A stretch of DNA of 64,000 nt from Deltaproteobacteria bacterium (GCA_029261875.1 JAJDAL010000034.1:1-64000); one strand, 5' to 3'; positions 53,450-62,789 are shown, counted from the first letter of the stretch. Translations and numbers: made by a program. The notes: generated by a model from the letters alone, not told the origin.

Positions 53450-54700
53450 ATGAGTTCAAGCGCGCCCACAGCTGCAACCATTCTGGTCGTCGACGACCGA
53501 CTCGAAGCCCGATCTTTGATCGCCGCCGAATTGGAAGAGTCCGGCTTCAACGTCGTCGAGGCCGCCGATGGCGTCGACGGTTGGAAGGCGTTTCGACGCG
53601 AGAAACCCGACCTGGTGGTTTCCGATCTTCGGATGCCGCGGGCCGACGGCATCGACCTGCTCCAGAAGATCCGCTCGATTTCGAGCATTCCCGTGATCCT
53701 CCTGACCGCCTACGGCGACGTTACGACCGCCGTGGCCGCGATGAAGGGCGGTGCCCAGGAATTCCTTACGTTTCCCGACGACCTCGAACGCGTGATCAAG
53801 CTTGCCAACAACCTGCTCGAGAATACGCGTCAATCCTCGGACGCCGATCAATTGGCCGCACGCGTCAACGGCAAGAGCGCGATCATGCAACGCGTTCGCC
53901 AGCGCATCGTCGGCTTGGCGTCGCTCGATGTTCCCGTGCTCGTCAGTGGCGAGCGCGGATCCGGGCGAGACCACGTCGTGCGGGTGCTGCACGAACTCGG
54001 TGAGCGTTCGGAACCCCTCGTAACGATTCCCGCCGCAGATGCGCTGCGCGCCGCCGTTCCCCGCAACGGCGAGAGCGTGTATCTGGACGAAGTCGCGGAC
54101 CTGGCCCCGGAAGCCCAGAAATTCTGGCTCGAACGCATTCAACAACAGGATCAAGAGGGAGACGAGTCAGGCGGACGGGTTTACGCCTCCACCTCCGTCG
54201 ACCTGATGGCCCGCGTTGCACAAGGTCAGTTCTCCCACGAACTGTCCGATTTTCTCGCCCGCTTCACGATTCCCCTCCCTCCCCTGCGCGACCGACTCGA
54301 GGACCTGGCTCAACTGGTTCCCGCGCTGACGGAACGGATTGGTGAGGGAATGGGTCGCAAAGACGTACGCGTTCAATCTTCGGCGATCGCACGCCTGCGC
54401 AATCACCCCTGGCCCGGCAACGTTCGGGAACTCCACGACGCGCTCCAGCGCCTGATCGCCTTTTCCTCGGATGGCGTGATCACCAAGAATCAGGTCACCG
54501 AGGTCATCGGCGAAGCGCCGGAAACCGTGGCCTCTGCCCGCGAGCGACGCAGTCGTGATCAACGCGAAGAGTTGATTGCGTTGTTCGACGAATGTGGCGG
54601 GAACATCGCCGAGGTTGCGCGGCGCCTGGACCTGAGCCGCGGAGCCGTCATTTACCGCGCACAGAAATTCGGACTCGTACCCAAACCCCGAACCCGCTGA
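53450..54700 (+). CDS. Degenerate NtrC-family response regulator without sigma-54 loop
   Basis: 416 residues: receiver (about 10 to 125), AAA+ remnant (about 140 to 310) and a Fis-type helix-turn-helix (NIAEVARRLDLSRGAVIYRA). The phospho-acceptor is Asp59, but the conserved receiver Lys (usually FLTKPF) is Phe in FLTFPDD. In the AAA+ part, Walker A is GERGSGRDH (Lys replaced by Arg) and the roughly 28-residue segment with the GAFTGA sigma-54 contact is deleted; the Arg fingers also differ. YLDEV keeps Walker B. It probably no longer drives sigma-54 and acts as a simple DNA-binding regulator. Followed closely by its kinase. Confidence 0.9.
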   Translation: MSSSAPTAATILVVDDRLEARSLIAAELEESGFNVVEAADGVDGWKAFRREKPDLVVSDLRMPRADGIDLLQKIRSISSIPVILLTAYGDVTTAVAAMKGGAQEFLTFPDDLERVIKLANNLLENTRQSSDADQLAARVNGKSAIMQRVRQRIVGLASLDVPVLVSGERGSGRDHVVRVLHELGERSEPLVTIPAADALRAAVPRNGESVYLDEVADLAPEAQKFWLERIQQQDQEGDESGGRVYASTSVDLMARVAQGQFSHELSDFLARFTIPLPPLRDRLEDLAQLVPALTERIGEGMGRKDVRVQSSAIARLRNHPWPGNVRELHDALQRLIAFSSDGVITKNQVTEVIGEAPETVASARERRSRDQREELIALFDECGGNIAEVARRLDLSRGAVIYRAQKFGLVPKPRTR

Positions 54701-54708
54701 AGCCCGCC

Positions 54709-57066
54709 ATGAAGCAAAGGTACCGCCTGCTTCTGTCGGCGGTGGCAATCGCCGCCGTTTCCCTCTCGTTGCTCGCCACCGCGGCAAAGATTCCCGACCT
54801 GTACGGCGAGCGCTCCCTCGTGTGCCGCGTGCTCCCGAATCGAACGGTCCCCATGGGCGCCGCCCTGCGCGAGAGCTGCCCCCTCTACGCGTACGATCAA
54901 ATCCAAATGATCCGCTCGGGCGGCGTCGAAACCTACGTACGGAATCTGGAGGACCTCGATGCGGCGGTCGCCCGGGGCGAACCGGAACTCGCCATTCGCG
55001 TCAACCGCGACGGCATCGCCCGCTGGATACCCGTGCCGACGTTTCAGCCGAGCGGCGCGGAATTACTGGGGCGCTTCGCGGTGGCGGTCGCCCTCTCGCT
55101 GATCCTCCTGGTGCTCCCGTTGGTCATCCTGTGGAAATCCGATGTTGCCGCCACCACACCGCTGCTCTTGCAATTCAGCAGTCTCGCGATCCTGCTGATC
55201 TGGTACCTGTCAGGCCATCACAGCGGCGAGCTCTTCTTCGCCTTCTCGATCGCGAGTGCGATCCTGCCGGCCTCGATCGGGCACCTCGCCCTGACCTTTC
55301 CGCGCGCCAGAGAGGTGACACGTCGCGTCCCGAACGTGGTTCGCGTGCCCTACATCGCGACCGGGGTTCTGTGGGCCCTCGGTTATTCGACGTTCGATCG
55401 CGGTCCGGCGGTGTGGGGAATCGTGGATCGCCTTCACTTCGGATCCACTCCGGTTGCCGCGGTCTTCCTTGTGGTGGGTTGCATTCTCGCCGTTCGCGAG
55501 TCGACTTCCGCCATCGAACGCGCCCGCGCCAAAGCGCTTCTCTACGGAACGCTCCCCCCCGCCGCGTTTCTCGTGCTCGTCGCCGCGGGCTGGGGGAACG
55601 ATCTGCCCGGAGGACCGAGTCTATTGGCCACCATCGGCGTGGCCCTGCTCCCGCTGTCGATCGGCTATGCGATTGCGCGCTACCAACTCTTCGATCTCAG
55701 TCTCGATGTGCGCCGCAGCGTCGCGTACGGCCTCTATTCCGCGATTCTGGCCGGAACCCTCACCACCGGTGCCATCTTGGCGGGTCAGTCCCTGGAAACC
55801 GCCCTGCCCTTTTCCGATCCCGCCCTGCTGTTCGGCGTCACCTTCGTGGGCTTTCTCCTGGTCGAACCGTTCCGCGCGCGCCTTTGGAACGCCCTGGAAG
55901 GCTGGATCTCCCCTTGGACGCGGCGTCTCAACCGATTGGAACACGATCACGCGGAGAAGATCGCTCAGCTCCATCCACCCGAGGGGTGTGCGCGAATTTT
56001 CGCCAGCGCGATCCTGAAGGGCCTCGAGCCCGACGGCGTGTCGGTTTTCCTCGGATCCGGAGACGACATCCGGCTCGCCCATGCCACGGGCCCCCGCGCC
56101 GCCATCGCGGTGCCCGCCCCGGCGGTACTCGCGCGCTTGGCGGAATTCAAGAAACCGATCCACCTGGTGCGCGACGACAACCTGCTGGATCCCATGGTCG
56201 CGGATCTCTTGAGTGCCGGCGTGGAAGTCGCCGCCCCCCTCCGAAGTGGCGACGATATTCTCGGGTGCGCGCTCATCAACAGTCGCTCTTCGCGGGTCCC
56301 CTACACGAGCGTCCATCTGGATTTTCTCTCCACCCTCGCCGCACAGACCGCCATGGCGATGCAAAATGCCCGGCTCACCGAAGGGCTTCTGACCAGCGAG
56401 CGGTTCGCCACCGTCGGACGCGTCAGTGCCAACCTCGCCCACGAGCTGGGGAAACCACTCGGCGTGATGGAGATTCTCGCGACCCGCCTGCCGAGTCGTC
56501 TCCACGATACGGCTCGCGTCGAACGCGATGCGAAGACGATCGCCGACCTCGCTTCGGAAATGCGCGGCGTCGTCCGCACCTTGCTCGACTCGGCCCAGCG
56601 CCCCCGGGAAGGCGCGGAACCGATGATCGACGTAGGAGAAGCCGTCGACCGCGCTGTGCAGATCGTATCGCGCGTCCACGGCGAACCCCGAATCTCCTTC
56701 CGCTCGCCTCCCGAGCTACCGGAGATCCACGGCTCGGCGGACAAGTTCGTGCGCGCACTGGCCAACATTCTCGAGAATGCGGTGCTCTCTCAGACGCCCA
56801 ACGAGGTGGTCGAAGTCGTTTGTTCGGTCAATGACAACCAACTCCGTCTCGACATTCGCGACTATGGCGAGGGAATGGCCCCGGAATTCGCCCGCCGCGC
56901 GTTCGAGCCCTTCGTCACCTCCCGCTCCGACCAGGGCGGGAGCGGACTTGGTTTGGTGATCAGCCGCGATATCGTTGAGGAACTGGGGGGAAAGATCTCT
57001 TTGTCCTCTGCATCCGGTTCGGGAACGCGAGTACGAATCGTACTGCCGCTCTCAGTGATGAATTAG
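54709..57066 (+). CDS. Multi-pass membrane sensor histidine kinase with GAF domain
   Basis: 785 residues from ATG 54709, 8 bp after the regulator stop. An N-terminal signal anchor and periplasmic part resembling a PDZ-like fold (about 30 to 110), then seven to eight membrane helices (110 to 420), a GAF domain (about 440 to 590), and kinase core. The H-box reads VGRVSANLAHELGKPLGVME, with GK in place of the usual RN; N-box NILENAVLSQT, G1 DYGEGMAP, F FEPFVTSR and G2 GGSGLGLVISRDIV are intact. Forms a two-component pair with the preceding regulator. Confidence 0.9.
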   Translation: MKQRYRLLLSAVAIAAVSLSLLATAAKIPDLYGERSLVCRVLPNRTVPMGAALRESCPLYAYDQIQMIRSGGVETYVRNLEDLDAAVARGEPELAIRVNRDGIARWIPVPTFQPSGAELLGRFAVAVALSLILLVLPLVILWKSDVAATTPLLLQFSSLAILLIWYLSGHHSGELFFAFSIASAILPASIGHLALTFPRAREVTRRVPNVVRVPYIATGVLWALGYSTFDRGPAVWGIVDRLHFGSTPVAAVFLVVGCILAVRESTSAIERARAKALLYGTLPPAAFLVLVAAGWGNDLPGGPSLLATIGVALLPLSIGYAIARYQLFDLSLDVRRSVAYGLYSAILAGTLTTGAILAGQSLETALPFSDPALLFGVTFVGFLLVEPFRARLWNALEGWISPWTRRLNRLEHDHAEKIAQLHPPEGCARIFASAILKGLEPDGVSVFLGSGDDIRLAHATGPRAAIAVPAPAVLARLAEFKKPIHLVRDDNLLDPMVADLLSAGVEVAAPLRSGDDILGCALINSRSSRVPYTSVHLDFLSTLAAQTAMAMQNARLTEGLLTSERFATVGRVSANLAHELGKPLGVMEILATRLPSRLHDTARVERDAKTIADLASEMRGVVRTLLDSAQRPREGAEPMIDVGEAVDRAVQIVSRVHGEPRISFRSPPELPEIHGSADKFVRALANILENAVLSQTPNEVVEVVCSVNDNQLRLDIRDYGEGMAPEFARRAFEPFVTSRSDQGGSGLGLVISRDIVEELGGKISLSSASGSGTRVRIVLPLSVMN

Positions 57067-57084
57067 CCGTCTCGGAGGCTCCCG

Positions 57085-57903
57085 TTGAACATGCGCCCGC
57101 TTGCCGTTGTCTTCGCCGTACTTTCATTTGCTGCCCCCGTTGCCGTCGCCGACGATGCGGAGGATGCGGTACCGCGCCCGGCCCACGACCTGCTGCGCGC
57201 GGCTTTCGACAATCTCTACGATTGCGACCGCACGCAGATCGCGGACCTGATCGTTCGGGATCGCGGCGGATCCGAGCGCCTGCGGCGGGTCGAGATCGCG
57301 GTCAAGCTGATCGAAGGGCGCATGCACAGCCTCGGGCGCTTCACGGAGCCGACGCGTTTGCGCAATACCGCGATCCTCACGATCGAAGCCGTCGACCGCA
57401 GCGACGACCATTTCGTCTATCTGCCGTCTCTGAAGCGATCGCGCCGGGTTTCGAGCTCCCAGCGCTCGGGCACATTCATGGGAACGGACCTCACATTCGA
57501 AGACATCGAGCGCCGCCGCCCGGACGACTACGCGATCGACTTCTTGAAACCGGGACACGCGCAAGGCGAACCCGTACACATCATTCGGGCGCGACCGGTG
57601 TTTTCCGCCGGCTACGACGAGGTCGAGTTCCACATCGCGAAATCCGACTCCGCCCTGCTTCTCACGCGCTATTTCAAACGCACGGCGCCGGAACCGTTCA
57701 AGACCGTCACGGCCATGCGCGAGTCGATGAGTACCCAGGAGGGCCACATCTTGCCCACGGTCATGCTGGTGCAGAATTTTCAGAGCGGATCCGAGACCGA
57801 GGTCCGGATGAATCAATTGCGCGTCAACCCGACGCTGGACGATCATCTGTTTTCGATACAGAGCCTGGAAGTCGGACGGAAACTCATCCAGAAGACCCCC
57901 TGA
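57085..57903 (+). CDS. LolA-like outer-membrane lipoprotein-sorting family protein
   Basis: 272 residues from TTG 57085 (ATG 57091 also possible; GGAGG is 6 bp from the TTG). Signal peptide MRPLAVVFAVLSFAAPVAVA. FVYLPSLKRSRRVSSSQRSG then TFMGTDLTFEDIERR is the hallmark of the LolA-like PF17131-type proteins, which are exported beta-sheets that bind lipids and often accompany RND or MMPL exporters. Alone here, 18 bp after the kinase, so maybe in its operon. Confidence 0.8.
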   Translation: MNMRPLAVVFAVLSFAAPVAVADDAEDAVPRPAHDLLRAAFDNLYDCDRTQIADLIVRDRGGSERLRRVEIAVKLIEGRMHSLGRFTEPTRLRNTAILTIEAVDRSDDHFVYLPSLKRSRRVSSSQRSGTFMGTDLTFEDIERRRPDDYAIDFLKPGHAQGEPVHIIRARPVFSAGYDEVEFHIAKSDSALLLTRYFKRTAPEPFKTVTAMRESMSTQEGHILPTVMLVQNFQSGSETEVRMNQLRVNPTLDDHLFSIQSLEVGRKLIQKTP

Positions 57904-57965
57904 GGCGGAGCCTTCATCCCAGAAACTTCCACTTTTCTAGTTAGTTAGCCGTCGACTTGCGACTC

Positions 57966-57994
57966 TTGACCGGTTCCGCGGGTCGGCATACCGT
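57966..57994 (+). promoter_or_regulatory. Candidate sigma-70 promoter for inositol-phosphate synthase
   Basis: TTGACC, 17 bp spacer, TACCGT, about 25 bp before the TTG start at 58019. Reasonable boxes in the only intergenic gap here. Confidence 0.4.
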
Positions 57995-58018
57995 CCAATC
58001 CCCGTTTAGGAGGACGCA

Positions 58019-59122
58019 TTGAAGCGCATCAAGGTCGGCATCGTGGGCGTAGGAAACTGCGCAAGCTCGCTCGTGCAGGGCATCCAATACTACCGGGGTT
58101 CCACAGAGGCGGATGCGGTCGGCCTGCTCCATTGGGACATCGCGGGCTACAAGCCCTACGACCTCGAGATCAGCGCGGCCTTCGATATCGACGTCCGCAA
58201 GGTCGGCAAGGACATCGCCGAGGCGATTTTCGAAGCGCCCAACTGCACCACCGCCTTCTGCCCCGAGATCCCGAAAGCCGGCACCCGGGTCCACATGGGA
58301 CGCATCCTCGATGGCGTCTCCCCCCACATGGCAGATCAACCCGAGGCTCGGTCCTTTTCACCGTCCGATGAACGCGAAGCCACGCACGAGGAAGTGGTCG
58401 ACATCCTCCAGCAGTCCAAGACCGAAGTGCTGGTCAATTATTTGCCCGTGGGTTCCGAGGAAGCCGTGCGTTTCTACGCCGAATGCGCCCTCGAAGCGGG
58501 CGTCGCCTTCGTGAACAACATGCCGGTCTTCATCGCCAGCGACCCCGTGTGGGCGAAACGCTTTGCCGACGAGAACCTTCCGATCGTGGGCGACGACATC
58601 AAGGCCCAGCTCGGCGCCACGATTACCCATCGCACCCTGACTCACCTGTTTGCCCAGCGGGGCGTCAAGCTCGAGCGCACCTACCAACTCAACACCGGCG
58701 GGAACACGGATTTCCTCAACATGCTGAACCGCGACCGCCTGCGCTCGAAGAAGACCTCCAAGACCGAAGCCGTCCAATCCGTGGCCGCGAACCGGCTCGA
58801 CGACGAGAACATCCACGTTGGACCGAGCGACTACGTGGCGTGGCAGAACGACAACAAAGTCTGTTTTCTGCGCATGGAGGGCAAGCTCTTCGGCGACGTC
58901 CCGATGAACCTCGAACTCCGACTCTCGGTGGAAGACTCGCCGAACTCGGCCGGCGTGGCGATCGACGCCATTCGCTGCTGCAAGGTGGCGCTCGACCGGG
59001 GCCGCGGTGGAGTCCTGCGCTCGCCCTCGGCGTTCTTCATGAAGCACCCTCCCGAGCAATACCCCGATGACGACGCCCACCGCATGACCGAAGACTTCAT
59101 CGCCGGGCGTCGCGAAGACTGA
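58019..59122 (+). CDS. ino1: Inositol-3-phosphate synthase
   Basis: 367 residues from TTG 58019 with GGAGG 6 bp upstream. The Rossmann start RIKVGIVGVGNCASSLVQGI, VNYLPVGSEEAVRFYAE, FVNNMPVFIASDP, and the catalytic GDDIKAQLGATITHRTL plus LNTGGNTDFLNML are hallmarks of the archaeal/actinobacterial-type enzyme, converting glucose-6-phosphate to inositol-3-phosphate. Feeds phosphatidylinositol or osmolyte synthesis. Starts about 115 bp after the LolA-like gene. Confidence 0.95.
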   Translation: MKRIKVGIVGVGNCASSLVQGIQYYRGSTEADAVGLLHWDIAGYKPYDLEISAAFDIDVRKVGKDIAEAIFEAPNCTTAFCPEIPKAGTRVHMGRILDGVSPHMADQPEARSFSPSDEREATHEEVVDILQQSKTEVLVNYLPVGSEEAVRFYAECALEAGVAFVNNMPVFIASDPVWAKRFADENLPIVGDDIKAQLGATITHRTLTHLFAQRGVKLERTYQLNTGGNTDFLNMLNRDRLRSKKTSKTEAVQSVAANRLDDENIHVGPSDYVAWQNDNKVCFLRMEGKLFGDVPMNLELRLSVEDSPNSAGVAIDAIRCCKVALDRGRGGVLRSPSAFFMKHPPEQYPDDDAHRMTEDFIAGRRED

Positions 59123-59130
59123 TTGGACCC

Positions 59131-60933
59131 ATGCGGTCCGGACGCCGATCTCCCGCAGCCACCGCGTTCCTGCTGCTCCTTTCCACGCTCGTCGCGCTGG
59201 GAGCCGCCGAGGGAACCGTTCGGCTGGCGGGGCTGGCCCCCCAGGCCAAGGTCCTCTGGGTATCCAACGATCGAACGGTCTATCGACGATCGGAAAATCC
59301 GATCCTCGGGTACGAACTCAAACCCGACTACCGCAACGACGCGGCGGATCTGAACGAAAGTTATCCGCGCACCAACGCCCACGGACAGCGCGACATCGAG
59401 CGAGCGGTCGATCCTGCCGCGGGCGTCCGCCGGGTGGTCTTGCTCGGCGACTCCATCGTAGAAGGCCACGGGGTCCGGGAAATCGACGACACCCTTTCGC
59501 GTCAACTCGACGCATTGCTGGGTTCCGAAACCGAGGTTCTCAATTTTGGCGTCTCGGGCTACAGCACCCGCTCGGAAGTCGAGTTGCTCAAGACGAAGGC
59601 GCTTCGATTCGACCCGGACCTTGTGGTACTGGTCTTCACCAAGAACGACTTCGACAACTTCAATCGCGAAGCCTTTCAACTCGGCGCCGTCGTCGAACGA
59701 CCGGCTTGGGTGAAGCAGCTCTTCAGCCACTCGGCCTTGTTTCGCATGGCCAGCGTCCGCTTGAATTGGTTTCAGTTTCGCGCCGATGTCGACCCGCTGG
59801 GACGCAACCGCTCGGCCATGGGGAACAACAACGTCGTCGACGGCTTGCGACTGCTGCGCGAACTCTCCCTCGAGCACGAGTTCGCAACCCTGGTGGCGAT
59901 CTGGCCCGATTTCACGGACAAGAGCATCGTCGACAACTTCTACATGCCGGACGGGTCCGACGAACTCGTGATCGAGCGATTGGCCTCGACGGTGGGCATT
60001 CCCAGCTACCGCCTATCGAAACATTTTCGCGAGGATCGCGCCGACCTCGGTCCCATCAATCCGCGCCAGCACTACACCCAGGGCGACGGAATGCATCCCT
60101 CGATTTTGGGGACGCGGGTGGGGGCTCGCGCGCTGCGGGAGATTCTTGCGGGATTTTCCGAGGAGGCGTACTGGACCCATTTGCGCGAAGCGCAGCCCGT
60201 GGAAGATCCCCGCGCCATCGCGCTGGCCCGGTCCCTCGGCACCTCGGCACCCGATTATTCGGCGGTCGAGAACAACCAGGGAGTATCCGCTTTTGCCGCG
60301 GGCAACCTCGCCGCTGCCGAGCGCAGCTTCCGGCGCGCCCTCGAATTGAACCCCAATTACGCCGACGCCTACAACAATCTCGGGCTGGTCCTCGCCGAAC
60401 GCGGCCGCTTCGGAGACGCGGCCGACGCCTACCGACACGCAGTTCGCATCAATCCGAATTTCCCCGGCGCCTTCAACAACCTGGGTCTCGCCCTCGGGCA
60501 ACAGGGTCAGCTGGATTCCGCAGAATTGCAATTCCGCCAGGCGCTTCGCATCGACCCCCGATACGCGGAGGCGTACAACAACCTGGGTGTTGCGCTGGAG
60601 GGCCTGGGCCGCCTCGACGAGGCGGTTCACCAATACCGCGAAGCCCTCGAAATCGACGAGAACTACCTCGACGGCCGCTTCAACCTCGCCTCCGCGCTAT
60701 TGCGCCAACAGAAGATCGAGCCCGCGCGCCTCGAGTACGAACGGGTCGTCGCCCTCGAGCCCGGCAACGCGGACGCACACGCGAACCTGGGCGCCTTGCT
60801 CGAATACGCCGGACGGCCCGAAGAGGCAGCGCGCCACTATCGCGAGGCCCTCCGGGCAAACCCTGAGCAGGAGGCCGCCCGGGCGAACCTGACGCGTCTC
60901 GAGCAGGGCCCGGGCGAAAACGCGACGCCTTAG
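59131..60933 (+). CDS. SGNH-hydrolase fused to TPR repeats
   Basis: 600 residues with an N-terminal signal anchor (ATAFLLLLSTLVALGAAEG). The SGNH/GDSL esterase half (about 50 to 330) has GDSIVEGHGV with its Ser, a Gly block (GVSGYSTRSE), Asn in FTKNDFDNF and the catalytic DxxH in GDGMHPS. The rest is six TPRs (for example YADAYNNLGLVLAERGRFGD). Such enzymes de-acylate or deacetylate surface glycans; the TPR part would bring in protein partners. Eight bp after ino1, so probably cotranscribed. Confidence 0.88.
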   Translation: MRSGRRSPAATAFLLLLSTLVALGAAEGTVRLAGLAPQAKVLWVSNDRTVYRRSENPILGYELKPDYRNDAADLNESYPRTNAHGQRDIERAVDPAAGVRRVVLLGDSIVEGHGVREIDDTLSRQLDALLGSETEVLNFGVSGYSTRSEVELLKTKALRFDPDLVVLVFTKNDFDNFNREAFQLGAVVERPAWVKQLFSHSALFRMASVRLNWFQFRADVDPLGRNRSAMGNNNVVDGLRLLRELSLEHEFATLVAIWPDFTDKSIVDNFYMPDGSDELVIERLASTVGIPSYRLSKHFREDRADLGPINPRQHYTQGDGMHPSILGTRVGARALREILAGFSEEAYWTHLREAQPVEDPRAIALARSLGTSAPDYSAVENNQGVSAFAAGNLAAAERSFRRALELNPNYADAYNNLGLVLAERGRFGDAADAYRHAVRINPNFPGAFNNLGLALGQQGQLDSAELQFRQALRIDPRYAEAYNNLGVALEGLGRLDEAVHQYREALEIDENYLDGRFNLASALLRQQKIEPARLEYERVVALEPGNADAHANLGALLEYAGRPEEAARHYREALRANPEQEAARANLTRLEQGPGENATP

Positions 60934-60960
60934 GGGTTCGGTCCCGGACACGCTTGGCCG

Positions 60961-61323
60961 ATGAAACTCGGGATGAGCACCGAACATGAACGCCGACGCT
61001 ATCCCCGACACGAAGCCGACCTGCTCGCGGTGGTGATGGACGAACTGGGTGAAAACGAGACCCTCTGTCGGCTCGAGAATTTCTCCCAGGGCGGTCTCGC
61101 GGTCGAGGTGCCGGAGAAGGACGACCTCCGCATCGAGACCTCGGTGCTCGTGGAGATTCCCCTCGGACGTTCGGCATCGCGTATTCGAACCCGCTGCCGC
61201 GTCATCGCCGTGGTGAAAAACGTGGCGCGCCTCGAATTTCTCGATGACTCGGAAATCTTTCAGCGTGTGATCGCCGCCTGCATCGAGAGCTGGAAGCTGC
61301 GCGCCCATCATCTCCAGCGCTAG
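60961..61323 (+). CDS. PilZ-domain cyclic di-GMP receptor
   Basis: 120 residues. The PilZ signatures are R-x-x-x-R in RRRYPRHEAD and N/D-x-S-x-x-G in NFSQGGLAVEV. A second ATG at 60973 is closer to the domain. It binds cyclic di-GMP and would report the output of cyclases such as the CBS-GGDEF protein. 27 bp after the SGNH gene, before a strong terminator. Confidence 0.9.
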   Translation: MKLGMSTEHERRRYPRHEADLLAVVMDELGENETLCRLENFSQGGLAVEVPEKDDLRIETSVLVEIPLGRSASRIRTRCRVIAVVKNVARLEFLDDSEIFQRVIAACIESWKLRAHHLQR

Positions 61324-61347
61324 CTCACCCCCCTCACCCACACAGAA

Positions 61348-61381
61348 AAGGCCCCGCGCGCCTCACGGCGCGAAGGGCCTT
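61348..61381. terminator. Bidirectional intrinsic terminator after pilZ
   Basis: A long GC-rich stem, AAGGCCC then CGCGCC pairing with GGCGCG then GGGCCTT around a TCAC loop, with one small interruption. The A-rich CACAGAAA before it serves the minus strand, and TTCTGCATGTTT follows on the plus strand. Sits between the convergent pilZ and nhaA genes. Confidence 0.75.
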
Positions 61382-61419
61382 CTGCATGTTTCGAACGAAA
61401 TCCCGAAAGGGTGCCGCGA

Positions 61420-61449
61420 TGCCCGACGTGAACGAATTCACGTCGGGCA
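61420..61449 (-). terminator. Perfect 13-bp hairpin after nhaA
   Basis: TGCCCGACGTGAA pairs perfectly with TTCACGTCGGGCA around a 4-nt loop; on the minus strand the loop is TTCG, a very stable tetraloop. It lies 24 bp past the nhaA stop. No U-tract, so it may act as an mRNA 3'-end stabiliser together with the neighbouring terminator. Confidence 0.6.
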
Positions 61450-61472
61450 GGCGACCCTGGGGGAAGTAATCC

Positions 61473-62789
61473 CTAAACAGTCTCGCGCGCGGGTTCGCTC
61501 GCTTCCACGGCCGGGTCTTCTTGCTTCTTGTTGAAACCGAGCATCTTGGCCAACAACACCGCTGCGACGCCCACGAAACCGGTGAACAACGCGCCCATCT
61601 TGGCCTGGCCCTGCAGGTTCAGGTCCGTGAATGCGGCGCCGGCGACGAACAACGCCACCGTCAAACCGAGGGCCGCGATGAAGCCCGCCATCACCAGGTC
61701 GCGCAGATTCATGCGGCTGGGGAGCGGGAAGCCGAGTTTGATGCCGAGATAGCCGAAGGCCGTAATTCCCAGCGTCTTCCCGACCACGAGCGAAGACAAC
61801 ACGATCCAGGTCATGGGCCCCATGGCCGCAAAGGCCACGCCGGCGTTGGCGAGGGCGAAGAAGAACAACCCGAAGTCCACGAAGAGCTTCGTGTGGTGCT
61901 CGAACATGTGGAGCGGCGAGTGGTCCATGTGGAGGTCTTCCGCCAGCGGCTCGCCCATCACATCGATCTCGTCCTTGGCCACGTACAGCCCGACGTCGCG
62001 CCGGGGACCGGGCAGGAACGGCACGATGAAGACCAAAGCCAGGGCGGGATGCAGATGCGCCAAGATCAGCCCGGACCAAGCCAGGGGGCCCGCCACAAAG
62101 ATGTACGGAAGCCAGGTCTGCACGTTGGCCTTGCGAAGCGCAAACGCCACAGCCATTCCTACGACGATCAAGCCGAGCCAGGCCGGCGCGGCCGGATGGG
62201 CCGGGTCTCCGTAGAAGACCGCGATGATTCCCAGACCAATGGCGTCGTCCGCGACCGCTAAGAGCAGCAGGAAGTTGACGGCCGGATGTCCCTTGCCGAA
62301 TACCGTGCGCGCGACCAACCACGCCAACGCGATGTCGGTCGCGGTCGGAATACCCCACCCGCGCTGCAACACAGACCATTCGTCGGCGGGGGTGTAGATC
62401 CCCAGCTGGTAGCAACCCCAGAGTGCGAGGAAGAAAACGCCAACCGGACCAAACACCCCGCCCAGCGTGGCGAGCAACGGGTTGACGGCCTTCCTCGGCG
62501 GATTGAGATCTCCGCCCGGTAGACAGGCCTCGGTGATTTCCTTGGCCGCGATCCCAAAGAAGAACACCATGAAGATGTCGTTCACGAGGAAGTTCAGCGT
62601 GATGTGGTGCCCGAAGATCGTGAGGTGTCCGAAGGGCTCCCAATGCTTCGCGTCGTGGCCGGCGCCGAAGTAGTACTGATAGGTTGCGGGGTCGAGATTC
62701 GCCATTACCAGAGCGACGAATACCCCTGCCATCAGGGGGATCGAGAACTCTTGCAGAATGTCGACAAAACCTCGCTTGCCGTTGCTCAC
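61473..62789 (-). CDS. nhaA: Na+/H+ antiporter NhaA
   Basis: 438 residues, 11 to 12 hydrophobic segments. IPTATDIALAWLV and LLAVADDAIGLGIIAVFY carry the Asp and the Asp-Asp pair that bind Na+ and H+. A hydrophilic loop after the sixth segment (DVMGEPLAEDLHMDH) and the extended C-terminus make it longer than E. coli NhaA. It exports Na+ in exchange for protons and supports alkaline or saline growth. GGAGT precedes the start. Confidence 0.95.
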   Translation of the reverse strand: MSNGKRGFVDILQEFSIPLMAGVFVALVMANLDPATYQYYFGAGHDAKHWEPFGHLTIFGHHITLNFLVNDIFMVFFFGIAAKEITEACLPGGDLNPPRKAVNPLLATLGGVFGPVGVFFLALWGCYQLGIYTPADEWSVLQRGWGIPTATDIALAWLVARTVFGKGHPAVNFLLLLAVADDAIGLGIIAVFYGDPAHPAAPAWLGLIVVGMAVAFALRKANVQTWLPYIFVAGPLAWSGLILAHLHPALALVFIVPFLPGPRRDVGLYVAKDEIDVMGEPLAEDLHMDHSPLHMFEHHTKLFVDFGLFFFALANAGVAFAAMGPMTWIVLSSLVVGKTLGITAFGYLGIKLGFPLPSRMNLRDLVMAGFIAALGLTVALFVAGAAFTDLNLQGQAKMGALFTGFVGVAAVLLAKMLGFNKKQEDPAVEASEPARETV

